64,000 bases of DNA, from positions 186,001 through 250,000 of the forward strand of contig NZ_JBHSSW010000066.1 of NCBI RefSeq assembly GCF_042659465.1, given 5' to 3'. The notes under the pieces were generated by a model. That model searched no databases. It saw only the letters and a program-made list of their open reading frames with translations, and had not been told where the DNA came from. This DNA comes from Ponticaulis profundi (GTDB taxonomy: Bacteria > Pseudomonadota > Alphaproteobacteria > Caulobacterales > Hyphomonadaceae). Positions within the stretch are counted from its first letter, which is position 1. Each line of letters begins with the position of its first letter. A program made the position numbers and the translations under genes. This document shows positions 43,336 through 52,554 of this stretch, in pieces.

Positions 43336-44337
43336 ATGACTCAAACGCCTGATCGCATTGCCGAGCACTATGGTTCGCTTGCTTCTGTAGAAGCGGTGTC
43401 GACCGGTCTGGAATCTGTCGGTTATATCTCATCTGAAGATATTTCGACGGCCATTTATCTCGCTGTACATCTCCGCAAACCCGTCCTCATCGAAGGGCCT
43501 GCTGGTGTCGGCAAGACCGAACTGGCGCAATCGCTCGCCCGCATGCTGGATGTGCCGCTGGAACGCCTGCAATGTTATGAGGGGCTCGATGAGAGCAAGT
43601 CTCTCTATGAGTGGAAATACGGCAAGCAGCTCCTTTACACACAGATACTCAAGGACAGGCTCAACGAAGTCGTCGGGGAGGCTGGCACAATCGCGCAGCT
43701 GACAGGCAAGCTTGCGACCTTCGAAGACCTCTTCTTCTCGCATGACTTTCTGGAACCGCGCCCGCTATTGCGCGCGATGGAACAAAAGGCCGGTTCCATC
43801 CTGCTGATCGACGAGATCGACAAGTCGGACGAGGAATTTGAGGCATTTTTGCTTGAGGTTCTGTCTGACTATCAGGTGACGGTCCCGGAACTTGGCACCA
43901 TCCGTGCGGATGTGCCGCCGATCGTCATTCTCACGTCAAACAATGTGCGTGACCTTGGTGACGCGCTCAAGAGACGTTGTCTTCACCTCTTCATCGGCTT
44001 TCCGGATGTGAACCGCGAGCGTGAAATCGTCAAAGCGCGTGTGCCAGACATTTCCGATGATCTGCTGAAACAGCTCGTGACCTTTGTCCACGAATTGCGT
44101 GAGATGGATTTGCGCAAACGTCCGTCCATTTCGGAAACGGTGGACTGGGCGCGTACGCTTCTCCTTCTGCATGCCGATAGTCTTGATGAAAAGCTGGTTC
44201 GTCGCACGCTGAATGTGCTCCTCAAATATGAGAGCGATATCGATGCGACGGCGAACAGCATTGGCTCCATGGCGCGAAAAGCTGCGAGTAGCACGGATGA
44301 GTCGCGTCTGCCGTCCGGATATCCGAGTTTCACATGA
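43336..44337 (+). CDS. MoxR-family AAA+ ATPase
   Basis: A 333-residue AAA+ ATPase: Walker A GPAGVGKT (54-61), Walker B SILLIDEID (Asp159-Glu160), sensor 1 ILTSNN and Arg finger region DALKRRCLHLFIGFP. MoxR ATPases act with VWA proteins as chaperones in metal insertion or complex assembly. The partner VWA gene follows with a 4-base ATGA overlap. In carbon monoxide dehydrogenase clusters this pair is CoxD/CoxE, but no cox genes are present here. Confidence 0.94.
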   Translation: MTQTPDRIAEHYGSLASVEAVSTGLESVGYISSEDISTAIYLAVHLRKPVLIEGPAGVGKTELAQSLARMLDVPLERLQCYEGLDESKSLYEWKYGKQLLYTQILKDRLNEVVGEAGTIAQLTGKLATFEDLFFSHDFLEPRPLLRAMEQKAGSILLIDEIDKSDEEFEAFLLEVLSDYQVTVPELGTIRADVPPIVILTSNNVRDLGDALKRRCLHLFIGFPDVNREREIVKARVPDISDDLLKQLVTFVHELREMDLRKRPSISETVDWARTLLLLHADSLDEKLVRRTLNVLLKYESDIDATANSIGSMARKAASSTDESRLPSGYPSFT

Positions 44338-45701
44338 GCGTAGAGCGAACGGTCACAGACTTTGTTCGCGCGCTTCGCTCCGCTGACGTGAATGTCTCGA
44401 CGGCGGAAACACTCGATGCTGTTCAGACACTGAAACTGGTCGGTTACAATGACCGCTCAATGCTGAAGACGTCATTGCGTCATGTGCTGGCAAAATCGGA
44501 AGGCGAAAAGGGCACTTATGATCGCCTGTTCGACCTGTTTTTTTCGAGAAAGTCGAACACGCCTGAAACGACGAGCGAGGATGAACAGTCCGACGACGGT
44601 GAGGCGAATTCAGACGCCAGCGAGGATGCCGGTCCAAAAGATCTCCTGGATCTCGCCCAGTCCGGAGACGAATCCGAGATCGCTGTCGCCATGGAGCGTG
44701 CCGCAGACGCGGCCAGCGTTCAGGATATTCGTTTTTCCACACAGGTGTCTTTCTACGCGCAGAAAATGCTCAAGGAGATGGGTGTTGAGCGAATGGAGAA
44801 ACAGCTCCTCGATGCCTTGAAAGATACTTCGGGCGAACGAGAGGGTGAGGCACAGCAGATGATTGACGCGCGCCGCGATATGACGCGGAGAGCGCAAGCC
44901 TATGTGCAGCAGCAATTCGATATTTTCGGTGCCAGTGAGACCCAGCGGTTTCGCGAGGAATACCTCTCCGAAAAACGTATCAACGATATGGATCGCTCCG
45001 ATATCGAACGCATGAAGCCGTTGGTGCAAAAGCTCGCCAAGCGCCTTGCGACCAAGCATTCGCGGCGGAGAAAGAAAAAGAATCGCGGCCAACTCGATAT
45101 TCGTAAGACATTGCGGCGCAATGCCGGACGCGACGGTGTGCCATTCGATATTGCCTGGCGTGAGACCAAAAAAGATCGACCTAAGCTGATCCTGATCTGC
45201 GATGTGTCCGGCTCTGTGGCCAGACATGTGCGCTTTCTTCTGCTGTTCCTCTATTGCCTGAAAGATGTGGTGCCAGACATTTACACCTTCGCATTTTCGG
45301 CGCGGCTAAAGGATGTCGGTTCATACCTCGATACGGATCTGGCGGGCTTTGAGAACGCCATGCAACGGATCATGACGGAAGCAGGCTGGGGATCGACCGA
45401 TTACGGTCAGGCTTTGTCCGATATGAAGGTCAATCACTGGTCCCTGATCGACCGCCGGAGTACAATCATTGTTCTGGGCGATGGACGGTCCAACTATGGT
45501 GATCCGAGGCTGGACCTGTTTGAAGAAGCGACATCGCGCGCGAAACGTCTCGTCTGGCTGTCACCCGAAGGCAAGGCGCTTTGGGGGACCGGTGATAGCG
45601 AAATGCTCCGCTATCAGCCCCACTGTACGACGATGACGCATATGACCAGTCTGAAAGATCTGGAACGCGCCATCGATGATATCCTCATGCATTATAGCTG
45701 A
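44334..45701 (+). CDS. CoxE-like von Willebrand factor A protein
   Basis: A 455-residue protein: N-terminal helical region, an acidic stretch (about 78-105, EDEQSDDGEANSDASEDAG), a basic segment (KHSRRRKKKNRGQLDIRKT) and a C-terminal VWA domain with MIDAS motif DVSGS near residue 290 and STDYGQAL. It is cytoplasmic (no signal peptide). It should work with the MoxR ATPase encoded just upstream. The target complex is unknown. It ends three bases from the convergent creatininase gene. Confidence 0.92.
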   Translation: MSVERTVTDFVRALRSADVNVSTAETLDAVQTLKLVGYNDRSMLKTSLRHVLAKSEGEKGTYDRLFDLFFSRKSNTPETTSEDEQSDDGEANSDASEDAGPKDLLDLAQSGDESEIAVAMERAADAASVQDIRFSTQVSFYAQKMLKEMGVERMEKQLLDALKDTSGEREGEAQQMIDARRDMTRRAQAYVQQQFDIFGASETQRFREEYLSEKRINDMDRSDIERMKPLVQKLAKRLATKHSRRRKKKNRGQLDIRKTLRRNAGRDGVPFDIAWRETKKDRPKLILICDVSGSVARHVRFLLLFLYCLKDVVPDIYTFAFSARLKDVGSYLDTDLAGFENAMQRIMTEAGWGSTDYGQALSDMKVNHWSLIDRRSTIIVLGDGRSNYGDPRLDLFEEATSRAKRLVWLSPEGKALWGTGDSEMLRYQPHCTTMTHMTSLKDLERAIDDILMHYS

Positions 45702-45703
45702 GT

Positions 45704-46459
45704 TTACTCCGTTTCGCCCTCAAAGAGATCAAGTTGATGGCAAAGCGACTTCGCCGCAGCATCAATAATGATCTGGCCTTTCTCAGGCGTTGCCTGTGAA
45801 GGATCAGACCCGATGCGGCCATCCGGGAACGTTTTGCGATAATGGTCTGCATCCCGGAACCGACCGACTGGAGCAATCCGGGGCGACATCTCTACGTTAC
45901 GAACCTGATCGGGATAGGCGGCATAGGTCACGGCGACTTCGGATGCTGTTGCATGCATGCCGTCGCCGGACGGAAATTGTTGGGTGCAAACACTCATCAC
46001 ACCGGGTAGCTCCCACCAGTTCACGGCTTTTAGCCTGAGGTCCATATTCTCATTATGGCCAGCCTGACGCAGGCTGCGTTCAGCATAAATCTCTGCAAAC
46101 GCCGCCTGGATGGTCGCGGTGTTGCCGCCGTGACCATTGAGCCAGAAAATCCGCTCAAAGCCATGCCGGGTCAGGGAATCCGTCCAATCCTTCATGGTTG
46201 CGATGACTGTGGTCGGTCGAAGCGTCATGCTGCCGGGAAAGCCCAGATGGTGCTGAGCGACACCAACGGAAAACGTCGGTCCGATCAGAAACGTTCGTTG
46301 CTTGGCAGCTGCTTCGGCGATGATCTCCGGACAAAGGGCATCGGTCCCAACCAGCCCATTTGGTCCGTGTTGTTCCGTAGACCCGATGGGAATCACAATG
46401 GTTTTGCTCTTCTGCAAGTACGCTTCGATATCGGGCCATGTGGAGAGATGCAGACGCAT
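45704..46459 (-). CDS. Creatininase-family hydrolase
   Basis: A 251-residue metal-dependent amidohydrolase. Metal ligands: Glu29 and His31 (GSTEQHGPNG), Asp40 (GTDAL), followed by WLNGHGGNTAT and a Glu near ASEVAVTYA. The family includes creatininase, mycofactocin peptidase MftE and riboflavin-related ArfB. No mft genes are near, and the true substrate is unknown. I chose the ATG at 46459 (MRLHLSTWPDI); the reading can extend to 46567 with a basic leader unlike the family. Confidence 0.86.
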   Translation of the reverse strand: MRLHLSTWPDIEAYLQKSKTIVIPIGSTEQHGPNGLVGTDALCPEIIAEAAAKQRTFLIGPTFSVGVAQHHLGFPGSMTLRPTTVIATMKDWTDSLTRHGFERIFWLNGHGGNTATIQAAFAEIYAERSLRQAGHNENMDLRLKAVNWWELPGVMSVCTQQFPSGDGMHATASEVAVTYAAYPDQVRNVEMSPRIAPVGRFRDADHYRKTFPDGRIGSDPSQATPEKGQIIIDAAAKSLCHQLDLFEGETE

Positions 46460-46635
46460 ATTCAGAACTTTCAGAAAACGGAGTGACAGGTGTGAGGCCC
46501 GGAAAACGGGACTGACACGCTTTTTGAACTTGAACATCAAACGTGGGCTTCGGGGGCGCTTTTGCAAGGAAATAACCTGTAGTGGTGGGGCTATTTAGGA
46601 GTTTCGCATATATCGCAGAACGACGAGGAAACACT

Positions 46636-46688
46636 GAAAAACAATCAAAAAATAATGAAAAACGAGAAAGCATTATTGAAAAACAATA
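46636..46688 (+). promoter_or_regulatory. Three direct repeats at exact 21-base spacing upstream of the RND efflux operon
   Basis: TGAAAAAC occurs at 46636, 46657 and 46678, each step exactly 21 bases (two DNA turns). The first and third copies extend to TGAAAAACAAT. They lie 64-116 bases before the adaptor start. They could be a regulator-binding array or phased A-tracts that bend the promoter. Confidence 0.5.
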
Positions 46689-46751
46689 AGTTCTGAGTTA
46701 GGGATACCCTCAAAATGGCTGTGCCTTCGCACAAGACAGAGGGAAAGAAAG

Positions 46752-48023
46752 ATGTCGGACGTCAGACTGGCGCCAGAGAATGGTTCGAAAAAAGGATTAT
46801 GGCTGAAACGTTTTCTGGTGCTCAGCGTCGGAGTGGCGATCATTGGTGTAACCGGCGCAGGTCTTGTCGGCATGAACGCCGCAGCGCCTCGTCCGGAAGA
46901 AAAAGAAGACGTGGTTGAAGCGTTACCGGTTCTGACCACCACCGCCAAAGCGGAAGAGGTCAAACTGAAGGTTCGCTCCCAGGGCGAGGTTATGGCGAGA
47001 TCGGAAGTCAATCTGGCTTCAGAAGTCAGTGGTCGGATCTCTTACGTTTCGCCTGCCTTCCTGACCGGAGGGTCGTTCTCCAGAGGCGACGTTCTGGTCC
47101 GGATTGATCCGAAAGAATATGAACTCCGTGTGGTTCAGGCCCGCGCGAATGTCGCTCAGGCGCGCACCACTCTGAAGCGCGAACAGTCTGAGGCCGACAT
47201 TGCGAAACTGAACGCGCAGGAACTTGGTATTGATCAGGTGTCCGACCTTGCATTGCGTGAGCCACAGGTCGCAGAAGCAGAAGCGAGACTTGCTTCGACG
47301 ATTGCCGCGCTCTCCGAAGCGGAACTCGCGCTGGAGCGCACCAAAATCCGCGCGCCTTTCACCGGTCGGGTAAAGGCAAAATCTGTGGATGTTGGTGCCT
47401 ATATCACGCCCGGCGGTATGCTCGGCTCGATTTACTCCAGCGACGTCGTTGAAGTGCCGCTCGCACTGACAGACGCCGACCTCGCTGCGTTGGATCTTGG
47501 TATTGGCTTTGAGGCCAATGCATCGAAACCTGGCCCGGAGGTTGTTCTGTCTGCAGTTGTCGCTGGCCGTTCTTATGACTGGAAGGGGCGTATCACCAGA
47601 ACCGACTCTCGCTTCGATCCGGATACCCGCGTGCTTTTCGCCTATGCAGAGGTCAAAGACCCATACGGAGCGGGCGCATCGGACGGGACACCGCTTGCTA
47701 ACGGTCTTTACGTCTCAGCCGAGATTGATGGTCGACCTATCGAGAATGCGGTCACCATCCCCCGAACAGCGTTGCGTGGCAAAGACAAGGTCTATGTCGT
47801 TTCTGATGTCGATACGCTTGAAATCCGTCAGGTCGGCGTTGCCTCATCTGATCGGACAGAAGCGGTCATTACGGAAGGTCTGCAAGCTGGCGAAACGGTT
47901 GTGACCTCACCGGTGAAAAGTCCGGCGACAGGGATGAAAGTTCAGCCCGTCGATGAGGCCGACGCGCGTCGCGGACAGGGCGCCGTTGTTGCATCCGCCG
48001 CCAACACGCAGCTGCAGGAGTAG
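46752..48023 (+). CDS. RND efflux system periplasmic adaptor subunit
   Basis: A 423-residue membrane fusion protein. One N-terminal membrane anchor (about 20-40, FLVLSVGVAIIGVTGAGLV), a barrel-sandwich/lipoyl part (GEVMARSEVNLASEVSGRISY), a coiled-coil hairpin (about 130-200), a second lipoyl half (KIRAPFTGRVKAKSVDVGAY), and beta-barrel and membrane-proximal domains. It links the inner-membrane RND pump with an outer-membrane channel; no TolC-like gene is in the window. GAGGGAAAG lies upstream of the ATG. The pump gene follows after three bases. Confidence 0.94.
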   Translation: MSDVRLAPENGSKKGLWLKRFLVLSVGVAIIGVTGAGLVGMNAAAPRPEEKEDVVEALPVLTTTAKAEEVKLKVRSQGEVMARSEVNLASEVSGRISYVSPAFLTGGSFSRGDVLVRIDPKEYELRVVQARANVAQARTTLKREQSEADIAKLNAQELGIDQVSDLALREPQVAEAEARLASTIAALSEAELALERTKIRAPFTGRVKAKSVDVGAYITPGGMLGSIYSSDVVEVPLALTDADLAALDLGIGFEANASKPGPEVVLSAVVAGRSYDWKGRITRTDSRFDPDTRVLFAYAEVKDPYGAGASDGTPLANGLYVSAEIDGRPIENAVTIPRTALRGKDKVYVVSDVDTLEIRQVGVASSDRTEAVITEGLQAGETVVTSPVKSPATGMKVQPVDEADARRGQGAVVASAANTQLQE

Positions 48024-48026
48024 GCC

Positions 48027-51000
48027 ATGAAGGGTTTCATCAAATGGTGGGCGAGCAACGCAGTTGCAGCCAATCTGCTCATGGTTGCCATCCTCATCGG
48101 TGGTCTGGTGGCCTATTTCAGCATGGAGCGGGAAATCGAACCTTATGTCGAAATCCCGGGTGCGCAGGTCTCCATTACATGGCTTGGTGCTTCGCCGCAG
48201 GATGTCGAGGAACAGCTTGTGGTGCGCATGGAAGAAGCCGTCAGTCGCATTGAAGGCATTGATGAACTTTGGTCTGTTTCGCAGGAAAGTGTCGGTATCA
48301 TTTCTGTCCGTGGCGACCTTGATCGCGACAAGAATGACTTTCTCCAGGACATTAAGCGCGAAATCGACTCCATCAGTACATTTCCGGCAGCTGCGGAGCC
48401 GCCACAGATCCGTCTCTGGAGCAGCCAGAATGAAATGATCCGGATCGCTGTCATGGGCGATGAAACGGTCACCGAAAAGGAACTGAAGCGCTATTCTGAA
48501 AAGATACGCCGTGATGTGTCGCAGCTCGGCTATGTACCGTCTGCAGAACTTTTCGGTGTTCGTGGCGAGGAAATCTCTATTGAGGTTTCGGAAGAAACAC
48601 TGCGTCGCTACGGCATGACACTCTCTGAAGTCGCAACGGCTGTGCGCGCGACGTCTATCAACTCATCGGCCGGTACGGTGAAATCCGATGGCGGGGCAGT
48701 TCAGCTCGGTACACGTGCTCAGGCTGATACCCGCGAAGAGTTTGAAAATATCATCGTCAAGCAAATGCCAAACGGCGCGGTTATTCGCGTCGGCGACATT
48801 GCTGACGTGATAGACGGCTTTGAGCAGGTCGATCTGATGGCGACGGTGAATGGTCAGCGCGCGATCCTCGTGCAGATCATGAGTGGTCCGGATATGGATG
48901 TTGTGAAGATGTCCGAAAATGTCCGTGGCTATCTCGACCGCATTGCAGCGGATGTGCCGGAAGGCATGTCTCTGACACTTTGGAACGATATGGCCGAGGA
49001 CTATACGGGCCGTATGCAGACGATTGGTGAGAACTTCATTACGGGTCTCGTGCTCGTCATGATCACGCTTCTGCTGTTCCTGCGTCCGACGATCGCGCTT
49101 TGGGTGTGTGGTGGTATCGCAATTGCCTTTGCGGGTGGCCTGGCGCTTCTGCCGATGAACGATGTGTCGTTCAACATGATCTCCACCTTCGCATTCCTGC
49201 TGGTCATCGGCGTCATTGTAGACGACGCCATTATCGTCGGCGAAGCGATACACGCGCGAACGGAAGAAGGTGAGCAGGGGCTGGAAGCTTCCATCAATGG
49301 CACGATTTCAGTCATCAAGCCGGTCATCTTTGCGGTTCTGACGACCATGATCTTCTTCGCGCCATGGATGTTCCTGTCCGGGCCGACAAGCGAGTTCACA
49401 CGCTCCATTTCACTCGTGGTGATCCTGGCGCTGGTTTTCTCTCTTGTGGAATCGCTTCTCATCCTGCCAGCGCACCTGGCGCACCTGAAACCGGTGAATC
49501 CGACGAATCCGATTACCAAATTCCAGTCTTCGCTGGCGAACAGCATCGTCTGGTTTGCACGTAACCTGTACCGACCGACGCTGGAATTCGTTCTGCGTCA
49601 CCGGTATCTGACGGCGCTCGGCTTTGTCTGCATGATGATCCTGAGCTTTGGTCTGGTCACGAACAATCTGGTGCGTACGGAGTTCTTCCCTGAGGGCGAG
49701 TCCGATCAGATTGCGATTACGGTCGATTTGCCGGAAGGCACGCCATATGCGCGAACGCTTGAAGTGCTCGAGCAGATTCAGATTGCTGAAAAGACACTCG
49801 AAGCAGAGATCAATGACAGCACAAACGGCGAAGGCAAGCTGATCGAGAACTGGTACACTCGGTCTCGCGACAGTCAGGTACTTGCACTCGTGAAGCTGGT
49901 ACAGCCGGAAGATCGGACGCTGACGGCTGCTGAAACCGCTGACCGTCTGCGTGAACTCATTGGTGACGTTCCGGATGCAGAGGCGATTGAAGTGTCTTAT
50001 CAGGGCGGCGGCAACGGCCCACCACTTGAGTATGTTCTGAACTCACAGAGCCTTGAGGATCTGAACCTTGCTGCAAACGATCTGATGAGCAAGCTTCGTA
50101 GCTTTGAGGGCGTCTACAACGTGGTGAACGATAGCCAGAGCGCGGCTGACGAGATCCAGTTCGAACTCAAACCGGGCGCCGAAGCGCTGGGTATTACGAA
50201 AGCGGAAGTGAACCGTCAGGTGCGTCAGGGCTTCTTCGGTGAAGAAGTGCAGCGTTTGCCGCGCGACGGAGAGGATGTGCGGGTGTTTGTTCGCTATCCA
50301 CTTGAAGAACGTCAGAGCATCGACTTCCTCAACACGATCCGGATCAAGACTGCGGACGGTCGTGAAGTGCCGCTCTCAGCTGTTGCTGACCTGAGTTTCG
50401 GAAAGGGTATTTCGCAGATCCGTCGCCGCGAGCGTCAACGCGCAATTGTCATCAGCGCAGAAGTCGCAACGGACCGCATTGGTGAAATCCGCAGCGCGCT
50501 CAATGACGGCTATTTCGAGGAGTTTGATAAAGCACACCCGAACATCACGCGTGGCAGTATTGGTCGCGCCGAAGGCGAAGCACAACTCGTCAGCGAGATC
50601 ATGATGTTGCTGATGATCGCGATCGGCGTTGCCTACTTCCTCGTGGCGGTTGCTTTCCGACGCTACTCAGAGCCGTTCCTGATCCTGCTGGCTGCAATTC
50701 CGTTCTGTATAACGGGCGGCATATTCGGTCACTTCGCGATGGGACAATCACTTGGCTTGTTCTCATTCCTTGGGATCGTTGCGGCTGCAGGCGTCGCCGT
50801 GAACGATAACCTTGTCCTGATCGACTATGTCCATAAACTGCGGGAGAAAGGCTATTCCGGTATGGAAGCCATGGTGGAGGCTGGCACGCGTCGGTTCCGT
50901 CCAATTCTGCTGACGTCTCTGACGACCTTTGTAGGCTTGTTGCCACTCATGACGGAAACATCCATTCAGGCACAATGGCTCGTGCCGATCGGTATCGGCC

Positions 51001-51176
51001 TGTCTTTCGGTGTGCTGTTTGCGCTTTTCGTCACCTTGTTCCTGGTGCCGTCGCTCTATGGCATCGGTGCAGATGTGAAACGGTTCGTTCTATATCTCGT
51101 GACAGGGACAAAGCGGGAAACGTTTCACCTGGAAAAGGGCGATCATTCAAAGAGTGCCGTGGTCCCCGCAGAGTAG
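48027..51176 (+). CDS. RND efflux transporter permease (AcrB/HAE1-like)
   Basis: A 1049-residue proton-driven exporter with 12 TMs and two large periplasmic loops. The TM4 proton-relay Asp pair is in GVIVDDAIIVGEA (near residue 400). The N-terminal FIKWWASNAVAANLLMVAIL marks TM1. PFCITGGIFGHFAMGQSLGL and GVAVNDNLVLIDYVHKLREK are typical of the C-terminal half. Substrates are unknown. A strong terminator follows, so adaptor and pump form a two-gene operon. Confidence 0.95.
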   Translation: MKGFIKWWASNAVAANLLMVAILIGGLVAYFSMEREIEPYVEIPGAQVSITWLGASPQDVEEQLVVRMEEAVSRIEGIDELWSVSQESVGIISVRGDLDRDKNDFLQDIKREIDSISTFPAAAEPPQIRLWSSQNEMIRIAVMGDETVTEKELKRYSEKIRRDVSQLGYVPSAELFGVRGEEISIEVSEETLRRYGMTLSEVATAVRATSINSSAGTVKSDGGAVQLGTRAQADTREEFENIIVKQMPNGAVIRVGDIADVIDGFEQVDLMATVNGQRAILVQIMSGPDMDVVKMSENVRGYLDRIAADVPEGMSLTLWNDMAEDYTGRMQTIGENFITGLVLVMITLLLFLRPTIALWVCGGIAIAFAGGLALLPMNDVSFNMISTFAFLLVIGVIVDDAIIVGEAIHARTEEGEQGLEASINGTISVIKPVIFAVLTTMIFFAPWMFLSGPTSEFTRSISLVVILALVFSLVESLLILPAHLAHLKPVNPTNPITKFQSSLANSIVWFARNLYRPTLEFVLRHRYLTALGFVCMMILSFGLVTNNLVRTEFFPEGESDQIAITVDLPEGTPYARTLEVLEQIQIAEKTLEAEINDSTNGEGKLIENWYTRSRDSQVLALVKLVQPEDRTLTAAETADRLRELIGDVPDAEAIEVSYQGGGNGPPLEYVLNSQSLEDLNLAANDLMSKLRSFEGVYNVVNDSQSAADEIQFELKPGAEALGITKAEVNRQVRQGFFGEEVQRLPRDGEDVRVFVRYPLEERQSIDFLNTIRIKTADGREVPLSAVADLSFGKGISQIRRRERQRAIVISAEVATDRIGEIRSALNDGYFEEFDKAHPNITRGSIGRAEGEAQLVSEIMMLLMIAIGVAYFLVAVAFRRYSEPFLILLAAIPFCITGGIFGHFAMGQSLGLFSFLGIVAAAGVAVNDNLVLIDYVHKLREKGYSGMEAMVEAGTRRFRPILLTSLTTFVGLLPLMTETSIQAQWLVPIGIGLSFGVLFALFVTLFLVPSLYGIGADVKRFVLYLVTGTKRETFHLEKGDHSKSAVVPAE

Positions 51177-51198
51177 GTGATATGATAGAAACATTACG

Positions 51199-51230
51199 AA
51201 GGGCGACGCCAATCCGCGTCGCCCTTTTTT
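51199..51230 (+). terminator. Rho-independent terminator of the RND operon
   Basis: An 11-bp stem (aagggcgacgc / gcgtcgccctt) with loop caatcc runs into a T-run (to 51230). Confidence 0.92.
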
Positions 51231-51330
51231 CGTTCTGGAGCATTGGCGTCGGGTGGAAAGCGGATGCTTTCGGTTGTCCGAATGGGTGGCCGGTCATAGG
51301 GTTGCTCCGAAGTTCATCATGAGGACGACA

Positions 51331-52554
51331 ATGAAGCTTTCCATTGGCCCCGGCGCGCTTGTCGCTGCTGCTTTTATCGGTCCCGGCACGGTTACGGCAT
51401 GCACGGTTGCGGGCGCCAGTTTCGGTTTTGCCCTGATCTGGACGCTGGTGTTCGCCACATTCGCGACGATCATACTGCAAAGTATGGCTGCAAGACTGGG
51501 CGTCGGTGCGCGACTGGGCCTCGGCGAAGCATTGATGCGCACAGCAGGTAATCCGGTTTTGAAAGGTGTTCTGGCCGTTCTGATTCTTGCTGCTCTGGGC
51601 TTGGGGAACGCCGCATATGAGGCCGGAAACCTCACCGGAGGCGCACTCGGCATTGATGCCATCATCGGCGATAACGGCCCCTCACAGACCAAGAATATCG
51701 TTCTTGTCCTGTCTTTGCTGGCCGCTGCTGTGCTGCTTCTGGGCGGATACAAGATCGTCGAAAAGCTCCTGATAGGGCTCGTTATGATCATGGCGCTGTC
51801 CTTTACCGTTAGCGCGATCCTTGTGCGACCGGATATCGGGTCCATGCTGTCAAGCCTAATTCCGAGTGTTCCGGAAGGCGGGCTTCTGACGGCGATTGCA
51901 CTGATCGGAACGACCATTGTGCCCTATAATCTGTTTCTGCATGCGGCAGCGGCTCGCAAGCGCTGGAAGGAATCAGACGAAGAGACCGTTGCCACTGCTG
52001 TGGCAGATACCGGGCTCTCAATCGGCCTGGGCGGTCTGATCTCGATTCTCGTTTTGTCCACGGCAGCAGCCAGCCTGTTTGGTCAATCGGCGGAGATATC
52101 CAGCGCGACGGACATGGCGGCAGCGATCGAGCCGACTTATGGCGAGTTCGCGAAGTATCTGGTGGGTATCGGATTATTCGCCGCCGGACTGACCTCGTCC
52201 ATTACAGCTCCCATGGCAACGGGATATGCGCTGACCGAAATCCTCAATCGGCATGAGGGGCGCGCGCATGATCTCATCTATCGAACGACGGCCCTAGTGA
52301 TCTTGCTGATTGGAACCGGCGTTGCTGTCTTCAGCAATCAAAAGCCCGTCAATGTGATTTTGATTGCTCAGATTGCGAACGGCATTCTGTTACCGATTAT
52401 CGCCTGCGCACTCTTGTACGCGATGAACCGCAAAGACCTGCTTGGAGCGCATGTAAACGGGCGTCTCTCCAATATCTTTGGAACGTTGGTGGTTCTGGTG
52501 ACCTTGTTTCTTGGTGTAAGGCTGATTTTGCGCGCGATTGGAGTTTGGCCATAA
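51331..52554 (+). CDS. Divergent Nramp-family transporter
   Basis: A 407-residue, roughly 11-TM LeuT-fold transporter of the Nramp family. TM1 reads AAAFIGPGTVTACTVAGASFG, where metal transporters have DPGN: Gly17 and Thr20 replace the metal-binding Asp and Asn. TM6 reads GTTIVPYNLFLHAA, with Val197 and Tyr199 replacing Met and His of MPH. So all main metal ligands are missing. The gene overlaps pxpA (stop/start TAATG) and heads the pxpABC operon, as ycsG does beside ycsF in Bacillus. It may carry 5-oxoproline or another organic substrate; that is inferred. Start ATG 51331 fits GAGG six bases upstream; ATG 51319 is the alternative. Confidence 0.85.
   Translation: MKLSIGPGALVAAAFIGPGTVTACTVAGASFGFALIWTLVFATFATIILQSMAARLGVGARLGLGEALMRTAGNPVLKGVLAVLILAALGLGNAAYEAGNLTGGALGIDAIIGDNGPSQTKNIVLVLSLLAAAVLLLGGYKIVEKLLIGLVMIMALSFTVSAILVRPDIGSMLSSLIPSVPEGGLLTAIALIGTTIVPYNLFLHAAAARKRWKESDEETVATAVADTGLSIGLGGLISILVLSTAAASLFGQSAEISSATDMAAAIEPTYGEFAKYLVGIGLFAAGLTSSITAPMATGYALTEILNRHEGRAHDLIYRTTALVILLIGTGVAVFSNQKPVNVILIAQIANGILLPIIACALLYAMNRKDLLGAHVNGRLSNIFGTLVVLVTLFLGVRLILRAIGVWP

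Noticed and set aside
43336..45701. CO dehydrogenase (cox) cluster suggested by MoxR/CoxE-like genes
   Set aside because: No coxMSL or other molybdenum hydroxylase subunits are nearby; the pair occurs widely in other contexts.
45704..46459. Mycofactocin peptidase MftE
   Set aside because: No mftA/B/C or related genes are near; only the creatininase-family assignment is safe.
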